This document shows positions 22,886-34,022 of a DNA stretch of 64,000 nt, one piece after another; within the stretch, counting starts at the first letter, position 1; each line of letters starts with the position of its first letter. Below the pieces are notes generated by a model. It saw only the letters and a list, made by a program, of their open reading frames with translations, searched no databases and had not been told where the DNA came from. Made by a program: the position numbers and the translations under genes. Source of the DNA: Paraphaeosphaeria minitans (taxonomy: Eukaryota; Ascomycota; Dothideomycetes; Pleosporales; Didymosphaeriaceae); assembly GCA_015832175.1 (NCBI GenBank), contig WJXW01000013.1, positions 1,488,001-1,552,000 of the forward strand, given 5' to 3'.

Positions 22886-22940
22886 TTGTTCGTTTGTGCG
22901 TTTGTTCGTTCGTTTGTTCGTTTGTTCGTTCGTTCGTTCG
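22886..22940. repeat. Tetranucleotide (ttcg/tttg)n
   Basis: Imperfect run alternating ttcg and tttg units. Confidence 0.85.
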
Positions 22941-23726
22941 TGATGGACCTCGCCGACATTGTTGCTCGACTCTAGATCCGGTCCAAGTGACGCCTCGAGG
23001 CCATCATGTCTGACCTGACTGCAAACCCCCTCTCTCTACGCTTGCACAGTGCCGTTCGAGGATAGCGAAACCGCATTTCTGGAACTTGTCGCATCAGCTG
23101 AGCACCCGGGCTAGATCCAGGTCTACCATGGGACCGAAATTTCTTCGTGTACCAGCCACGCACACATCGCTCCCTCGTGGCCGGAATGCTAGAATACTAT
23201 TTGAGCACTCAAGCGCAGCTGCTTACCGTAGTCTTGGTTCGTCTCGCGTTGCTCGGATAGGCAGGCTGAAGCTACGAGTGTGGCTCCCGTGTTGCTTCGC
23301 ATCCTGTACCCAGCGGTTGCTATCCCAGTGTAGGGGCACCCTCGTTTCCGCAGATAATGCATCCGCAGCCGCTCATTTCGCTCTGGCTTCAGACACCGCC
23401 TTTTGGCTGTTGAGTAAGCTGAGAATTGCACGGTACGGTAGGGCTGGCGGACCCTGCATGAACGCTCGCGAGGCAAGCTGAATGGACATGTACACCATTG
23501 TCATTGCATCGTTACATACCATGCCTTCGCCATGCAGAACGCAGCCAAAAAAGCGTGCAAACCATGATGCAACGCTACGCCTATGAACACCCAAAGAAAC
23601 CCATGCATGCAGTGCGTCATCCTGACCCATTTCGCTCGCTAAAATTCCAAAAACAACATAGGAAACACGTGTCAACCCAAAATTAACCCAAGGAAAAAAG
23701 ACACCACAAGGGTACATCCCGCCTCA

Positions 23727-26700
23727 TCAGTCTTTATGGAACAACTTCCTGATACTACCGAATTTCTTCTTCTCGCCTCCATCTGGACTCCGTGAGACAG
23801 AGCCACCCAAACTTGTCTTTGGCCTCTCGACCATCATGCCATGCTCGTTCACATCATGGAGCCCAGTGTCCAGTTTGCCGTGACTTTTGCTCGTTGCTGG
23901 ACGGTATGAGCTCTTGGGTCGCGGCAGACTAGACCACCTTCGCGGTGACGATGCGTGGCCTGCCGTCTTGGGGCGGACTGGACTCGCAGTCTCAGGGCGC
24001 TCCGAGCCAGAAACATGGTCTCTATCCTGGTAGAGCGAGTTGTGCTGGTGGGACGAATGAAGCTTGGGGATAAGGCCTGCGGTGGAGGGCCGGGACGGTG
24101 ATGGCGTTTCAGCGTCGCGGTTTGGGGTGTAGTGTGAACGTTTGCGGAGGACGGTCGGTGTGCGTCTAGTCTTGCCGCTTCTCTCCAAATCATGTAGCTG
24201 TGCCTCACTGTCCCTGAGCGATTTCCTGAGCTCGCTCTTCACTTTCTTCATGCCCTTGAGTTGGTTGGCAGCCTCGTCACGCAGTAAGCGCACACGATCA
24301 ACTTCGTTCAACCATGAAACTCGGCCTTCTGGAGGCTCAGTACTGTTGACGGGTACATCGCGCTGAACACTGGAACCGCTGTGATCGCACTCCAAAGTTA
24401 TAATGCGTTTTGGCGTCGAAGGTGTCAAGGGACCAGCTTCGGCATCTTCCTGGTGGCTCTTTGTATCAGAGAACGCAGGTGTGGAATTGCCAGCTGATGC
24501 TTGCGGGCGGTCTGACCTGTCCACAGCCTCCGAATGCTGTAGCTTCTGGTTGAGCTTCTCGACTAGTGCCTCGAACTCATCCTTATTCTTGTGCAGTTCG
24601 CAAATTTCCGCTTCCACGGCCGTAAGAGAAGCAGCGAACACATCTTTGTCCTTCTGCAACCTATCTATCCTGTTGTTTTTGGCCTCCAGTTTTGTTCGCA
24701 GCATGTTCTCCTGCTCTTGCCTGAGGTCTGACATGGCCGAATCTCGCTGTTTAAGCTGTCTTTCATAGTTGCTCTCACTGCGCACTTGAATTCGTCGGAG
24801 CTCTTCGAGCTGATCGTCTTTGCTCTTGCGTTCGTTCCGCAATCGCTCCTCGTGGGCCAACTCAAGCTCCTGGATTGTCTTCTTTTTGCTTTGGACTTCG
24901 GCCAGCAATTTATTCTTGCTATGTACTAGCGTTTCCAACTCGCGCGATTGGTCACTGACATGGTGATGCAGGCCCGAGTTCTCCTCAATAAAGATTTCGA
25001 TCTCCTTGTTCCTAGCAATGAGCCGGCGCTTGTACTTGAGCTTCGCAGTTGTGGCCGTATCGATTGTGGCTTCAGATTCTGCGACGAATTCGTCAAGCCG
25101 TTGCTCGCTGTCCGCGAATGCAGCCTCTGCTTTGAGCATATCTTGCTCCATCTTCTCAAGGAACATCTCCAAACGGGCGTTAGCTGCCTTGACAGACTGC
25201 AACTCTTCTTCCGCTACCTCGAGCCGATGCATCAATTCTTTTTCAGAAGCATTGAGCTTCTCATTTGTCTGCTTCAAGTTTTCAAGCTCCTTGTCCGCTT
25301 CGGAGATCTTGGAAATCATTGTAGCGCCTTCCGATTCACGTTCTTGGAGCTGTAAACGGATCGCTTCGAGTTCTTGCTCTGTCTGGCCTCTTGAATCAGT
25401 CGCTGTTTCGTAGCGCTTCTCAAGCTTAATCTTGTCCGTGCGGGTGATTTCGAGCTCACTGTGCGCGTGAGACAGTTGAGCATGGAGAGCGGAGGTATCA
25501 GCCTCGAAGACCGACAGACGGGAGCGAGTCCCCTGCAATTCCTTCTCAACGTCATTATTGGATTTAGTCAGTTCCTCAAGCCGATGCTCAACCTCAGCTT
25601 TCGCAGAGCGCAAACCATGGACCTCCTGAGTCATCTCAGCAATCCTTCCATGGAGAGTCGCAGTGTGGGTTTCTGATTCTTCACGGAGGTCCCGTACGGA
25701 GCTGAGATCGTTTTCGAGGCTGGCCTTGTCCTTGGAGACACTGGTCAAGCGATCATTAAGTTCGGTGTGCTTAGTCTGTAACTCTCTCAACTCTGTACTG
25801 TTGCTAGCGAGTCGCGTTTGGAGGGTGGCATTCTCATTCTGCGAGTAGTGTAGACCGGACTGTGCTGACTGAAGCTCTGATTTGAATTTCATGTTCGACT
25901 CTGTTTCTTTAGCCAAAAGCACTTCCAGATCGGCTCTTGTTTCCTGTAATTTGCGAAGGTCTTGTACGGACGCTGAAAAGTTCGCAAGTAGCTCGTCTCT
26001 TTCGGATGTCACCTCACCCAAGCGAGACGCGAGTGACTTAGCCTCGTCCTCGCGCTTGCTGCGAGCCTGAGTCACCTCCTTCAGCTGCAGATCAACGTCC
26101 TTTTTAGAGGCTTGAATTAGAGCCCAGTTCTTTTCCAAACTAGAAAGCTTCGACCGGAGAGTTTCACCTTCACCATCAGCAAGTGATAGTCGATTTTGCG
26201 TGTTTATGAGCTCGCTCTTCAGCTTATCAAGGCTCTGTACTGCTTTATGCAAATTTCGCTCTACTTCGGCCTTTGAGGCATGGCTCGCATCCGTTTTGGC
26301 TTGCAGTTCGGCGATACGGCTGTTCAGAGTCGCAGCTTCGCCTTGGAGGGTCTCCAAATGCTCTTGAGTTTCAATGTGGGAATTTAGGTTAACCGACAGC
26401 TGCTCGTGTAGGGCTGATTTTTCAGCGCTGATACTCTGAGCCTCGGACTGTGTCTTGCCAAGGCGTTCCTCACAATAAGCCTGCGACCTCTGGCTCTGGT
26501 ACAGCTCCTCGCTCAGCAACGACAGTTGAGACTGCATGCTGGTCGCCTCCGCCTCCATGTGGGCTAGGCGAGATTGGTGGGCATCTCGCTCCTTCTCAAC
26601 ATCTGCTTTCAAGCCGAATATGGTGTTCAGACGTGTTACCGTCTCCGACCTTGCCTTGTGAGAGTCTTCCAACTGAGATTCCAGTATACTTTTCATCTGC

Positions 26701-28798
26701 TCGGAGTCATTCAGCTGGGCTGTGAGAGCTGTCCTGGCCTGGTCTGCTTCTTGCAATTGGGTAGTCAATTCGGTCGTTAGCATTTGCAGTGACACAAGCT
26801 TCTCGTTGCTCTCGTTCAGCTCCCGTTGTAGTTTACCAGAGCGTCCGCGAGCGGTTTCGAGATCGTGTTCAAGCACAGCTTTGGATTCTGTTATAGACTG
26901 TAGGTCCTGTTTCGTAGCTGCATCCGCTTCTTCTAGCAGCTGTATCCTAGCCACGGCGGCTTCCAAGTCGTGTTCGAGGGCATCCCGAGATCGTCGCAGT
27001 GCGTCTGCGTCGGATTGGAGTTTCTCCTTCTGATCAATCTCATCGGCGAGACGCGCTTTGGTTGAATAGAGTTCCTCTGATAGTTCGCGTTGGGCTAGGA
27101 TTGCTGAACTCATTTCCGCTCGTAAGTCATGATTGGCCTCCTGCGCCGAGCGGAACCTAGCGCCCAGTTCGATCAGGGATCCTCGTGCGATCCCTAAAGC
27201 CGCCTCTGCATGACGCTTGAGATCTTCTGATTCGTTCAAATCGTTCCTCAAAGAAGATATGACTCCAGCAGAAACTTTGCTCTTCTTAGTTTCTGCCGTG
27301 ATCTGACTCTGGAAGAAGGAAATTGACTTCTCCAGAGCAGCCATGTTTTCACGACCATACTTTAGTTGCTGAGCCATTGTGTTTCGATCGTCATCGTTCT
27401 CGGAAAGGCGATCGCGAAGGTCTACTTCGCGTTTCTCCGCTTCACGAAGCTTCCGATGCAATACGTCAAGTTCTTCCTCCAGCCCGGTCGTGTACGTTTC
27501 CAACTTCTGCAAGCGGTCGTTGTAATCCTGCACTTTCTCCTCCAGGAGTCCTTTCTCTGTTTCCATGCTCCTGATGGATTCTTGTCGATCATTGGTGACG
27601 CTCTCGAGCTTTTGGATTTCCTCGCCTTTGTCCTGTACACGAGCACGCAGCTCCCCTTGAATTTTGGCCGATTCCTTGAGCTGCAGCTTCGTCTGGCGTA
27701 GAGTCTCTTCGACGGCAGCTCTTGATCGCTCCAAATTTGCGATGCGCGTCTGGTGGTTCTGAATCTCCACTTCCAGCTCTGTTTGCGTTGCACTGATTAG
27801 AATTGCCGCGTCACTGCTCTTCGTACATTTTGCCTGCAATTCTGCGATCCTGTTGCGACACACAGCGAGCGCGCGGTCTGATTCCCGCTTCGCTTGGATC
27901 AAATGGCCATCTTGTGTGCGTACATCGGCAATACTTGGCTCCGGAGTCAAGTCCCACCCATGGCTGTCCCATAGCGAGTTGAGAAATCGTGAAGGGGTCC
28001 TGGGTGTTCCGGTTGAGTTCTGGGTTCCGTTCAAGAAGCGAGGTGGTGGTGTGCTCGGTGGAGACGCGAGTCCAGGCTGCATGCGATTCGATACTTGGGG
28101 ATCAGGGTCGCAATCTGCATAGAATGTTAGGACAAGCGCAGAATAATCGAAGTAGAGCACATGCACTGCAGCGTGAGCATTGAAGCTTTCTCCAAACATT
28201 CGAGGATATCCTTGTTCCGGAACTCCTCCTCTTGCAAGCTCTTGATAAGCCCTGCAATCCTCTTCTCAGTATCCTGGCTGGACAGATAGTTCTTCTTGCG
28301 ACTGCTGGCAAGGTTGCGCGCTGTGTTGGCTATTTGTTTCTCCTTTACGGAAATGTTGACTGCCATGCGAAACGCAAGGCGGCGAAGTGAGGATATCGAG
28401 TGCTTCGCTTCTGCACCCGCAGTTTGGTGAACCTTGAGCTGTGTTCGGAGCTGATTTCTCTGGTTCTTGAGGTATGACAAGTGCGCCCAGTTGGATATCG
28501 GCGCGAAAGTCTCTTTGTCTTTGCGCGGAGGTCCAGGCGACTCATCGTCGAGCTGAGACGGATGAGGTTGAGGGCCTGCCTGCCTGAGATGTTCCAGTAT
28601 GAAGCTGTCAGTCATGGAAATGGTGCGCTCGGCCTTGGGCATTGCCGACGCAGACCTGTCTCTCCCCAGAAAGGTCGAAGGTATGGTATTTTCCCGGCTA
28701 GTACGGGATCGCGATGCATCGCGAGCGGCATGGTTACCCGAGGCACGCTCGGTCGGCATATCGGTATCAATCTGGGAGGCATCGAGGATTACAGACAT
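23727..28798 (-). CDS. Giant coiled-coil protein, 1,673 aa
   Basis: Two exons: 28798-28165 and 28114-23727. The first encodes a Ser/Arg/Asp-rich N-terminus and the start of a coiled coil (residues 1-211). The second continues with a short Pro/Thr-rich stretch (SPPSTPPPRF) and then about 1,100 residues of near-continuous heptad-rich coiled coil, dense in Glu, Lys, Leu, Gln and Ser, ending in a basic Ser/Pro/Arg tail (KKKFGSIRKLFHKD). The 50-nt intron fits the reading frame only with a GC donor (gcatgt) and a ctaac...gcag acceptor. No kinesin, SMC or PH domain is visible. By architecture it could be a cytoskeletal, spindle-pole, septal or golgin-like tether; many fungal proteins annotated as USO1- or M-protein-like look like this. 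Function unknown. Confidence 0.85.
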
Positions 28799-29623
28799 GG
28801 ACGTGGGTGTTTATATTCGTCTGTAGCGAGTAGTATGCTGTGGCTGGCGATGTGCCACGCGACAGACAGGGCGTGGTCGATGGTTTGCTGGAGGGCGGGT
28901 AGCGTAGTCCTACGGTGAGCGAAATGACACGCGAAGGAGCCGAAAATCAACAATAGGGCCACGAATAAGAAAGAGGCTGGTAATGATCGATATGGAACGG
29001 TTCTAGGGGCGAAGAGGAGACACAAAAGAGGAGACTGAAAAGAGAAACAGGCGTCTGGGGCCTCTGACGACTAGCGAAGGAAGCGTGCCGTCATGGAGCA
29101 GGCGTTGGTGTCAGAGCCTCGCAGCTAATAAAAGAGACTCGGGACGAACAGCATCACCCTGCGTGGGCGAAAAAAATGGGCGCAACTTGGGTGGAGACGG
29201 CGCGGCGGCACAACGGAGGTCATGATATGGTGGGGAGACTGGACAGGACTGCGTGGCCGTGCAGGCGTGGAGGCAGGCGCTTCCCGGCGGGTCTATTATC
29301 ATGCAGGAGCGACAGAGGAGGAGCATCCCAGCGCATCAACCTGACTCGACCCTGCTGCCTCTCTGTCTGCCTGCTTCCTCCTGCATCGGTGCGCAACAAC
29401 GCAACGCACACATCCTCAATGCCGGTTCTGCAAACAGCGGTCGATTGATGTCATAACCTGGGGACGACTAGGTAATAAAACTTGGCTCGCTTCGCTACCT
29501 AGCCTAGCTTCAGCCATGCCGCGATCTGAGATCGGAGGACCCTGCACGGAGATCTCTCTGTAATGCATGCGAAAATCTGCAGCTGACGTTCCGAACAAGA
29601 CTGGAACGAACAGATACAGAATC
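28799..29623. other. Intergenic region, 5' flank of the coiled-coil gene
   Basis: No supported gene; only overlapping short frames. The promoter of the coiled-coil gene should lie within the first few hundred bases. Confidence 0.5.
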
Positions 29624-29680
29624 GCTGCTAACTCTACGGAATTGCTGCTAACTCTACGGAATTGCTGCTAACTCTACACC
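29624..29680. repeat. 20-bp tandem repeat, about 3 copies
   Basis: Unit gctgctaactctacggaatt, nearly perfect; the last copy is partial. Confidence 0.88.
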
Positions 29681-29827
29681 CGCGACATGGCAAGGTTGCG
29701 AGACCGTTTCGGTCCAGTTCGATACATATCTACGTATGGCACAGTGCAAGCTCCCGCCCTTTCGACTGTACTGAGTCAAAGCCTGAGTGCTACATTGCTC
29801 TTTCTGGAATAACTGTTGTCTGGGCAT
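29681..29827. other. Spacer between tandem arrays
   Basis: Short unique segment between the 20-bp and 25-bp arrays; nothing recognised. Confidence 0.5.
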
Positions 29828-30175
29828 TTTACCAACACATCGTTACCAACACATTGTCTGGCCATTGTTACCAACACATTGTCTGGCCATTGTTACCAAC
29901 ACATTGTCTGGCCATTGTTACCAACACATTGTCTGGCCATTGTTACCAACACATTGTCTGGCCATTGTTACCAACACATTGTCTGACCATTGTTACCAAC
30001 ACATTGTCTGGCCATCGTTACCAACACATTGTCTGGCCATTGTTACCAACACATTGTCTGACCATCGTTACCAACACATTGTCTGGCCATCGTTACCAAC
30101 ACATTGTCTGGCCATCGTTACCAACACATTGTCTGGCCATCGTTACACCAACACATCCTTACCAACACATCGTCC
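29828..30175. repeat. 25-bp minisatellite, about 13 copies
   Basis: Unit ttaccaacacattgtctggc plus cattg or catcg. Because 25 is not a multiple of three but contains no stop in any plus frame, all three plus-strand frames remain open and read as a 25-residue periodic peptide. The array ends about 40 bases from the stop codon of the convergent acyl-CoA dehydrogenase gene. Confidence 0.95.
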
Positions 30176-30212
30176 TACTCCAAGTCTTGGTCCATCAACT
30201 GCCGGCCGCCCG

Positions 30213-31680
30213 TTACCGCGTGTATGTCTTCTGCAATTGCTTCGCAATGGTCGTCAACTGGATGTTGCTTGTGCCCTCGTAGATGGCACCAATCTTGCTG
30301 TCACGGAAGAACTTCTCCGCCAGACCTTCTCTTACGAATCCCATGCCGCCCATCCACTCTACAGCCTGGCCGGACACCTTCCCGGCAACCTGTGAAGAGT
30401 ACAGCTTGGCCATTGCCGCATCCATGACAAAGTCCTCGCCAGCTTCCTTCTTGCGGGCGGCATTGAAGACGAGGGCGCGTGCAGCCTGGATTTCAGTCCA
30501 GGCTTGGGCGAGCTGGTGCTGCATGCCCTGGAACTCGCCGACGTACTGGCCGAATTGTTTGCGGTCGTTCCATACATAACTGGATTCACGGTCAGCACGA
30601 TAATGTGCTGTGCGCTTGGCGTTCCGCTCACCTTGCGGCGTTTTCCCAAGCACCAAGTGCCAGACCAGTCATCTGCGCGGCAATGCCAATGCGACCTTCG
30701 TTAAGAAGACCAATGGCATATTTGTATCCCTCGAACTCGTTGCCGAGCAGGTTCTCCTTAGGGATCTCAACATCGTCAAACGTAATGACGCACGTGCTGC
30801 TGGCCTTGATACCAAGCTTCTTCTCCTTCTTGGAGATCTCGAACCCGGGCGTCCCTTTCTCGACGATGAAAGCCGTGATGCCCTTGTACTTCTTGCTTGG
30901 ATCAAGGTTGGCAAAAACGATGAAGAAGTTGGCTTCGTAGCTGTTTGTTATCCACATCTTGCCACCGTTGATCTTGTAGCCGTTCTCCGTTCGCGTGGCT
31001 TTGGTGGCAAGTGCAAACGCGTCCGATCCAGAGACGGGCTCCGAGAGGCAGAAGGAAGCTGAGAGGGTTAGCATGGGCCATCGGTACCTGATATGGGGCA
31101 CCCAACGTACCGACTGTATCCGTAGCTAACTTGGGGAGCCACTTCTTCTTCAAGTTCTCCGAGCCATACTTGATCACGGCAGTGTTGCACAATGTGTTAT
31201 GTACGTCGCACATGACACTGACGCTGGGATCTATCCGCGCAAGCTCCTCAATGGCAATGATGGCCGAAGTGAAGTTCATGCCCGAGCCGCCGTACTCCTC
31301 CGGTATCTCGATGCCCATAAGTCCTTGTTCGAACAGCTGCTCTACCACTGTCGGGTCCATCATCTCGGCCTCGTCCATTTCCCGCACTTTGGGCAGGATG
31401 GCATCACTGGCGAACTTTTGGACTGATTCGGCCATGAGCATCTCGGTTTCGGAGAGGTGGGAGATAGGCGTGGGCGGTATGTCGGCAATGTCGACCTCGC
31501 GACGTGACATTGTAGCCGAGAGGCATCGTACTCTACACACAATGGGTCAGTTGCATGCATCGCCGTGGAGAAGTGGGAATCTTACTGCGGGGAGGTGCGT
31601 GTGAATGCTGGCCGCAGGGTGCGAGATGAGCTTGATGCAGCGCGCGCAAGCGGTCTGAAAGTCTTTGAAAGTGAAGCCAT
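30213..31680 (-). CDS. Mitochondrial acyl-CoA dehydrogenase (short/branched-chain type), 436 aa
   Basis: Four exons: 31680-31586, 31532-31111, 31058-30632 and 30579-30213, in consistent phase, with introns of 52-53 nt. The enzyme family oxidises acyl-CoA to enoyl-CoA with FAD and passes electrons to ETF. The N-terminus is a typical mitochondrial presequence (MASLSKTFRPLARAASSSSR, basic and Ser-rich). Then come EEYGGSGMNF, the substrate/FAD loop CLSEPVSGSDAFALATKA, WITNSYEANFF, GIKASSTC, GRIGIAAQMTGLA and the C-terminal catalytic-glutamate motif AIYEGTSNIQ. Sequence style and length fit the ACADS/ACADSB group, so short or 2-methyl-branched substrates (isoleucine breakdown or beta-oxidation) are likely, but specificity cannot be read from motifs alone. 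A short-chain dehydrogenase lies upstream on the same strand; there is no evidence that they are co-regulated. Confidence 0.93.
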
Positions 31681-32478
31681 AGTTTTTGGGTGTGTGTATG
31701 AAGGCAATGGAGGCTATGAAAGCATTAAGAAGACAATGCGTGGTATCGATTGCTTGTGAAGGGCTGGGGACTCGATTCCGCTAACCCGCTTTCACTGGGC
31801 CGAGGTGTTGCACGGACGGTGCACCTCTGGGAAAGTGCACCCGCCGATGGAAGCCGTTCCTTCCCCGGGGCCGTGCACAGCGCATCACATGCCGCAGACC
31901 TCCGCGCTTCTACACAAACTCACAAGCTCACAAGCTTAGAGCCGCACACGAGACAACTACGGCCGAACGCCGACAATGACGTAGTCGAACTCGTTAGGCT
32001 GTTTCTGCCATGATGGAATGAGAAGCTCGACGTCTTTGCGATTGAGACTGGTTTTGGCCTGATCAGGATCTGGAAAGTAATAAGGAGCCATTATTTGCTT
32101 GTACTCTAATGTGAGGATGTCTGCAATCCAAAGCAGTGCTAATACCATGCTTATCCAGGTTCTTATCATGAATGAATTAGCTGAGCTAGAACGAAGTTGA
32201 GGGATTCGATGCCATCTGTTAAAGGGCAACAATGCGAGTCTGACATAATATGTATGCATTGCTTCAAGCTACATTTCAACTGGCCGTCGTTCAAGTGGAG
32301 TGGCTTGTTACTGCGAAACGGGGTATGTGAGGCCCTGCTGTGTTCACGGAAGTATCTCACCGATTACAGACCCACAGGCAAGTGCAAGATAATTGTGGCA
32401 TGTCAGCACATTTTAGTATTGCTCTAAGCTAAGGGACCGTCAGAAGGTAGTCCGCTGGTCCTCCAGGCTCAACGCCCA
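31681..32478. other. Intergenic region between acyl-CoA dehydrogenase and SDR genes
   Basis: The promoter of the acyl-CoA dehydrogenase lies at the left end. A minus-strand frame at 31957-32259 may be a gene remnant and is listed separately. The rest shows nothing recognisable. Confidence 0.5.
31957..32113 (-). pseudogene. Possible terminal exon or gene remnant
   Basis: On the minus strand an acceptor-like ggattgcag near 32122 is followed by an open frame with protein-like sequence (APYYFPDPDQAKTS, ELLIPSWQKQPNEF, DYVIVGVRP) ending in TAG at 31957. No upstream exons are recognisable. The ending resembles C-terminal tails of some small enzymes, but I cannot name a family. Confidence 0.25.
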
Positions 32479-33434
32479 TCAAGCCCAAGCAGACTCGGGA
32501 ACATTTCCGCCCCCAAACGGATAGCCGACCATCTCCACACTATACTTGTGCGTCTTCTCGATCTCATCAGCCTGCGCCTTGAGCTCATCGACATCCCAGT
32601 TCGTCCACAAGAATTTGCCTTTCAGGAAATCGGATTCCGGGCTCGCGAGCCAAACATTGAAGCTCGCAGGGAGGGAGACTAGTATCCAATCAGCCCCGAA
32701 CGTATTCCATCGAGCGTCAATAGATACTTACCATGATCCTCATAATTCATAGCCTTAATACCTCCAGCAAGTCTGTTCATGTCCGTATCGACGACACCCG
32801 GTTGAATTGAATAGACACTGAAACCTGGATTGTTGAACTGGACTAGCTGCCAAAGTCGAATATTGGCCCACTTCGCCACGCTGTAAGATGCGAAAGCATC
32901 GCCATAGGTCACATGTGCCGCGTTTGAGTTCACGTCGATGGCCGTCGCATCCGGTGCAGCTCGCGGAACGAAAGCTCTCGCAACATTCCAAGCCATGGAC
33001 ACGTTTGACGCAATACCGTCGAGATAATCTTGGTCGCTCACCGCGAGAAATCCGCCCATTGGTCCTGTAGTTCCTGCATTACTGACGACAACGTTGATCT
33101 TCTTTCCTGAATCCAAAGGTACGAAAGCTTCGAAGGCGGCGTTAACCTCGTTCGTGTTGGTGACGTCAACAGAGGCTGTGAAGACCTCAACGTTGGAGAA
33201 TTGCTTCTGGATGGATGCTTTGGTATCGAGGAGGGGCTGTTCACGGCGGCCAAGAAGGGCGATGCGAGTAGCACCCGCTTCTGCGAAGGCATGTGCTGTT
33301 CCAGCACCGATACCAGTACCACCGCCAGTAATAAGAACGGTCTTCCCTTTCTGGCTAAGCTCGGGCCTAGCAGGCGAGATGGATGGGTATGCCGTGGAGT
33401 GCCAGGTCTTAGTAGGAGAAGGGAAGGGGGGCAT
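32479..33434 (-). CDS. Short-chain dehydrogenase/reductase (SDR), 300 aa
   Basis: Two exons, 33434-32732 and 32678-32479, split by a 53-nt intron with gtaagt donor; phases agree. Classical SDR features: the nucleotide-binding TGGGTGIG near residue 36, an NAG motif (VVVSNAGTTGP), SNAAHVTYG, and the catalytic Tyr-x-x-x-Lys in ASYSVAKWAN, followed by IQPGVVDTDM. The short exon 2 encodes a conserved-looking tail (FLKGKFLWTNWDVDELKAQA) that marks a fungal subfamily. It should be an NAD(P)-dependent oxidoreductase on an unknown carbonyl or alcohol. The G-x-G arrangement and lack of a signal peptide suggest a cytosolic soluble enzyme. Confidence 0.9.
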
Positions 33435-34022
33435 GGTGATGGGAATGAATATTCTAATAGGTATAGAACCAAATTTGAGTACGGTAAGTCGTTGTATGAC
33501 CTAAGGTTGAACGTTTGAAGCAATGAATGATTGTGATGGCGGAGGGCATGGTTATATACCGCGACAACGTACCTTGTCAAGCCAATACTTCCACGCATTC
33601 GTTGAATCCAGTTACCTTGCGACTCACAATAGTCGGAGTGTACATTGTGGAGCCAAAGTCAGTTTCGACAGCTTATTTCGTTGTCTCCGTAGTTGCGATA
33701 TGGGAAGTACCCACAGTAATCGACCGACCATTGTCCAATTGGGGGTGAGTTGGCGCAATGCTGTCATCTCGTTCTTTCAAGACTTTGACTACGCTATTAG
33801 AGCGCCCAATACATGTGTTGTTCCCTGCAAAATCGGATGCGGTGATGATGTGGAAGGTGCAAAACGTTTCGACCGGCCAGTACAATTCGTAGGGTCCGCC
33901 CCTAGCCGAATCGGGAAAGGCTCAGGCTGACACAGCGCTGTTACGCCTTGCAGCGGGCATTTGAAAGTCCTTTGACCTACAACAGCATGAAGTTCTATGA
34001 GCCACGTCCGAGCGTATGAGAA
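33435..34022. other. Divergent intergenic region, SDR and transcription factor
   Basis: About 590 bases shared by the divergently transcribed SDR gene and the zinc-finger gene, so both promoters must lie here. No protein is encoded and no specific operator is recognisable. Confidence 0.55.

Larger units (their letters stand above)
22501..23726. other. Intergenic region with two microsatellites
   Basis: Contains a tctag pentamer run at about 22757-22792 and a ttcg/ttcgtttg run at 22886-22940. No protein-coding gene is supported. The end forms the 3' flank of the coiled-coil gene. Confidence 0.5.

Noticed and set aside
28115..28199. Start of the coiled-coil protein at ATG 28199 as a single 1,490-aa frame
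   Set aside because: The overlapping upstream frame from 28798 is clearly part of the same coiled-coil protein, and a 50-nt intron joins them in phase.
29662..30395. Plus-strand frames of 202-206 codons
   Set aside because: The 25-bp repeat lacks stops in all plus frames and the frames run on antisense to the acyl-CoA dehydrogenase gene.
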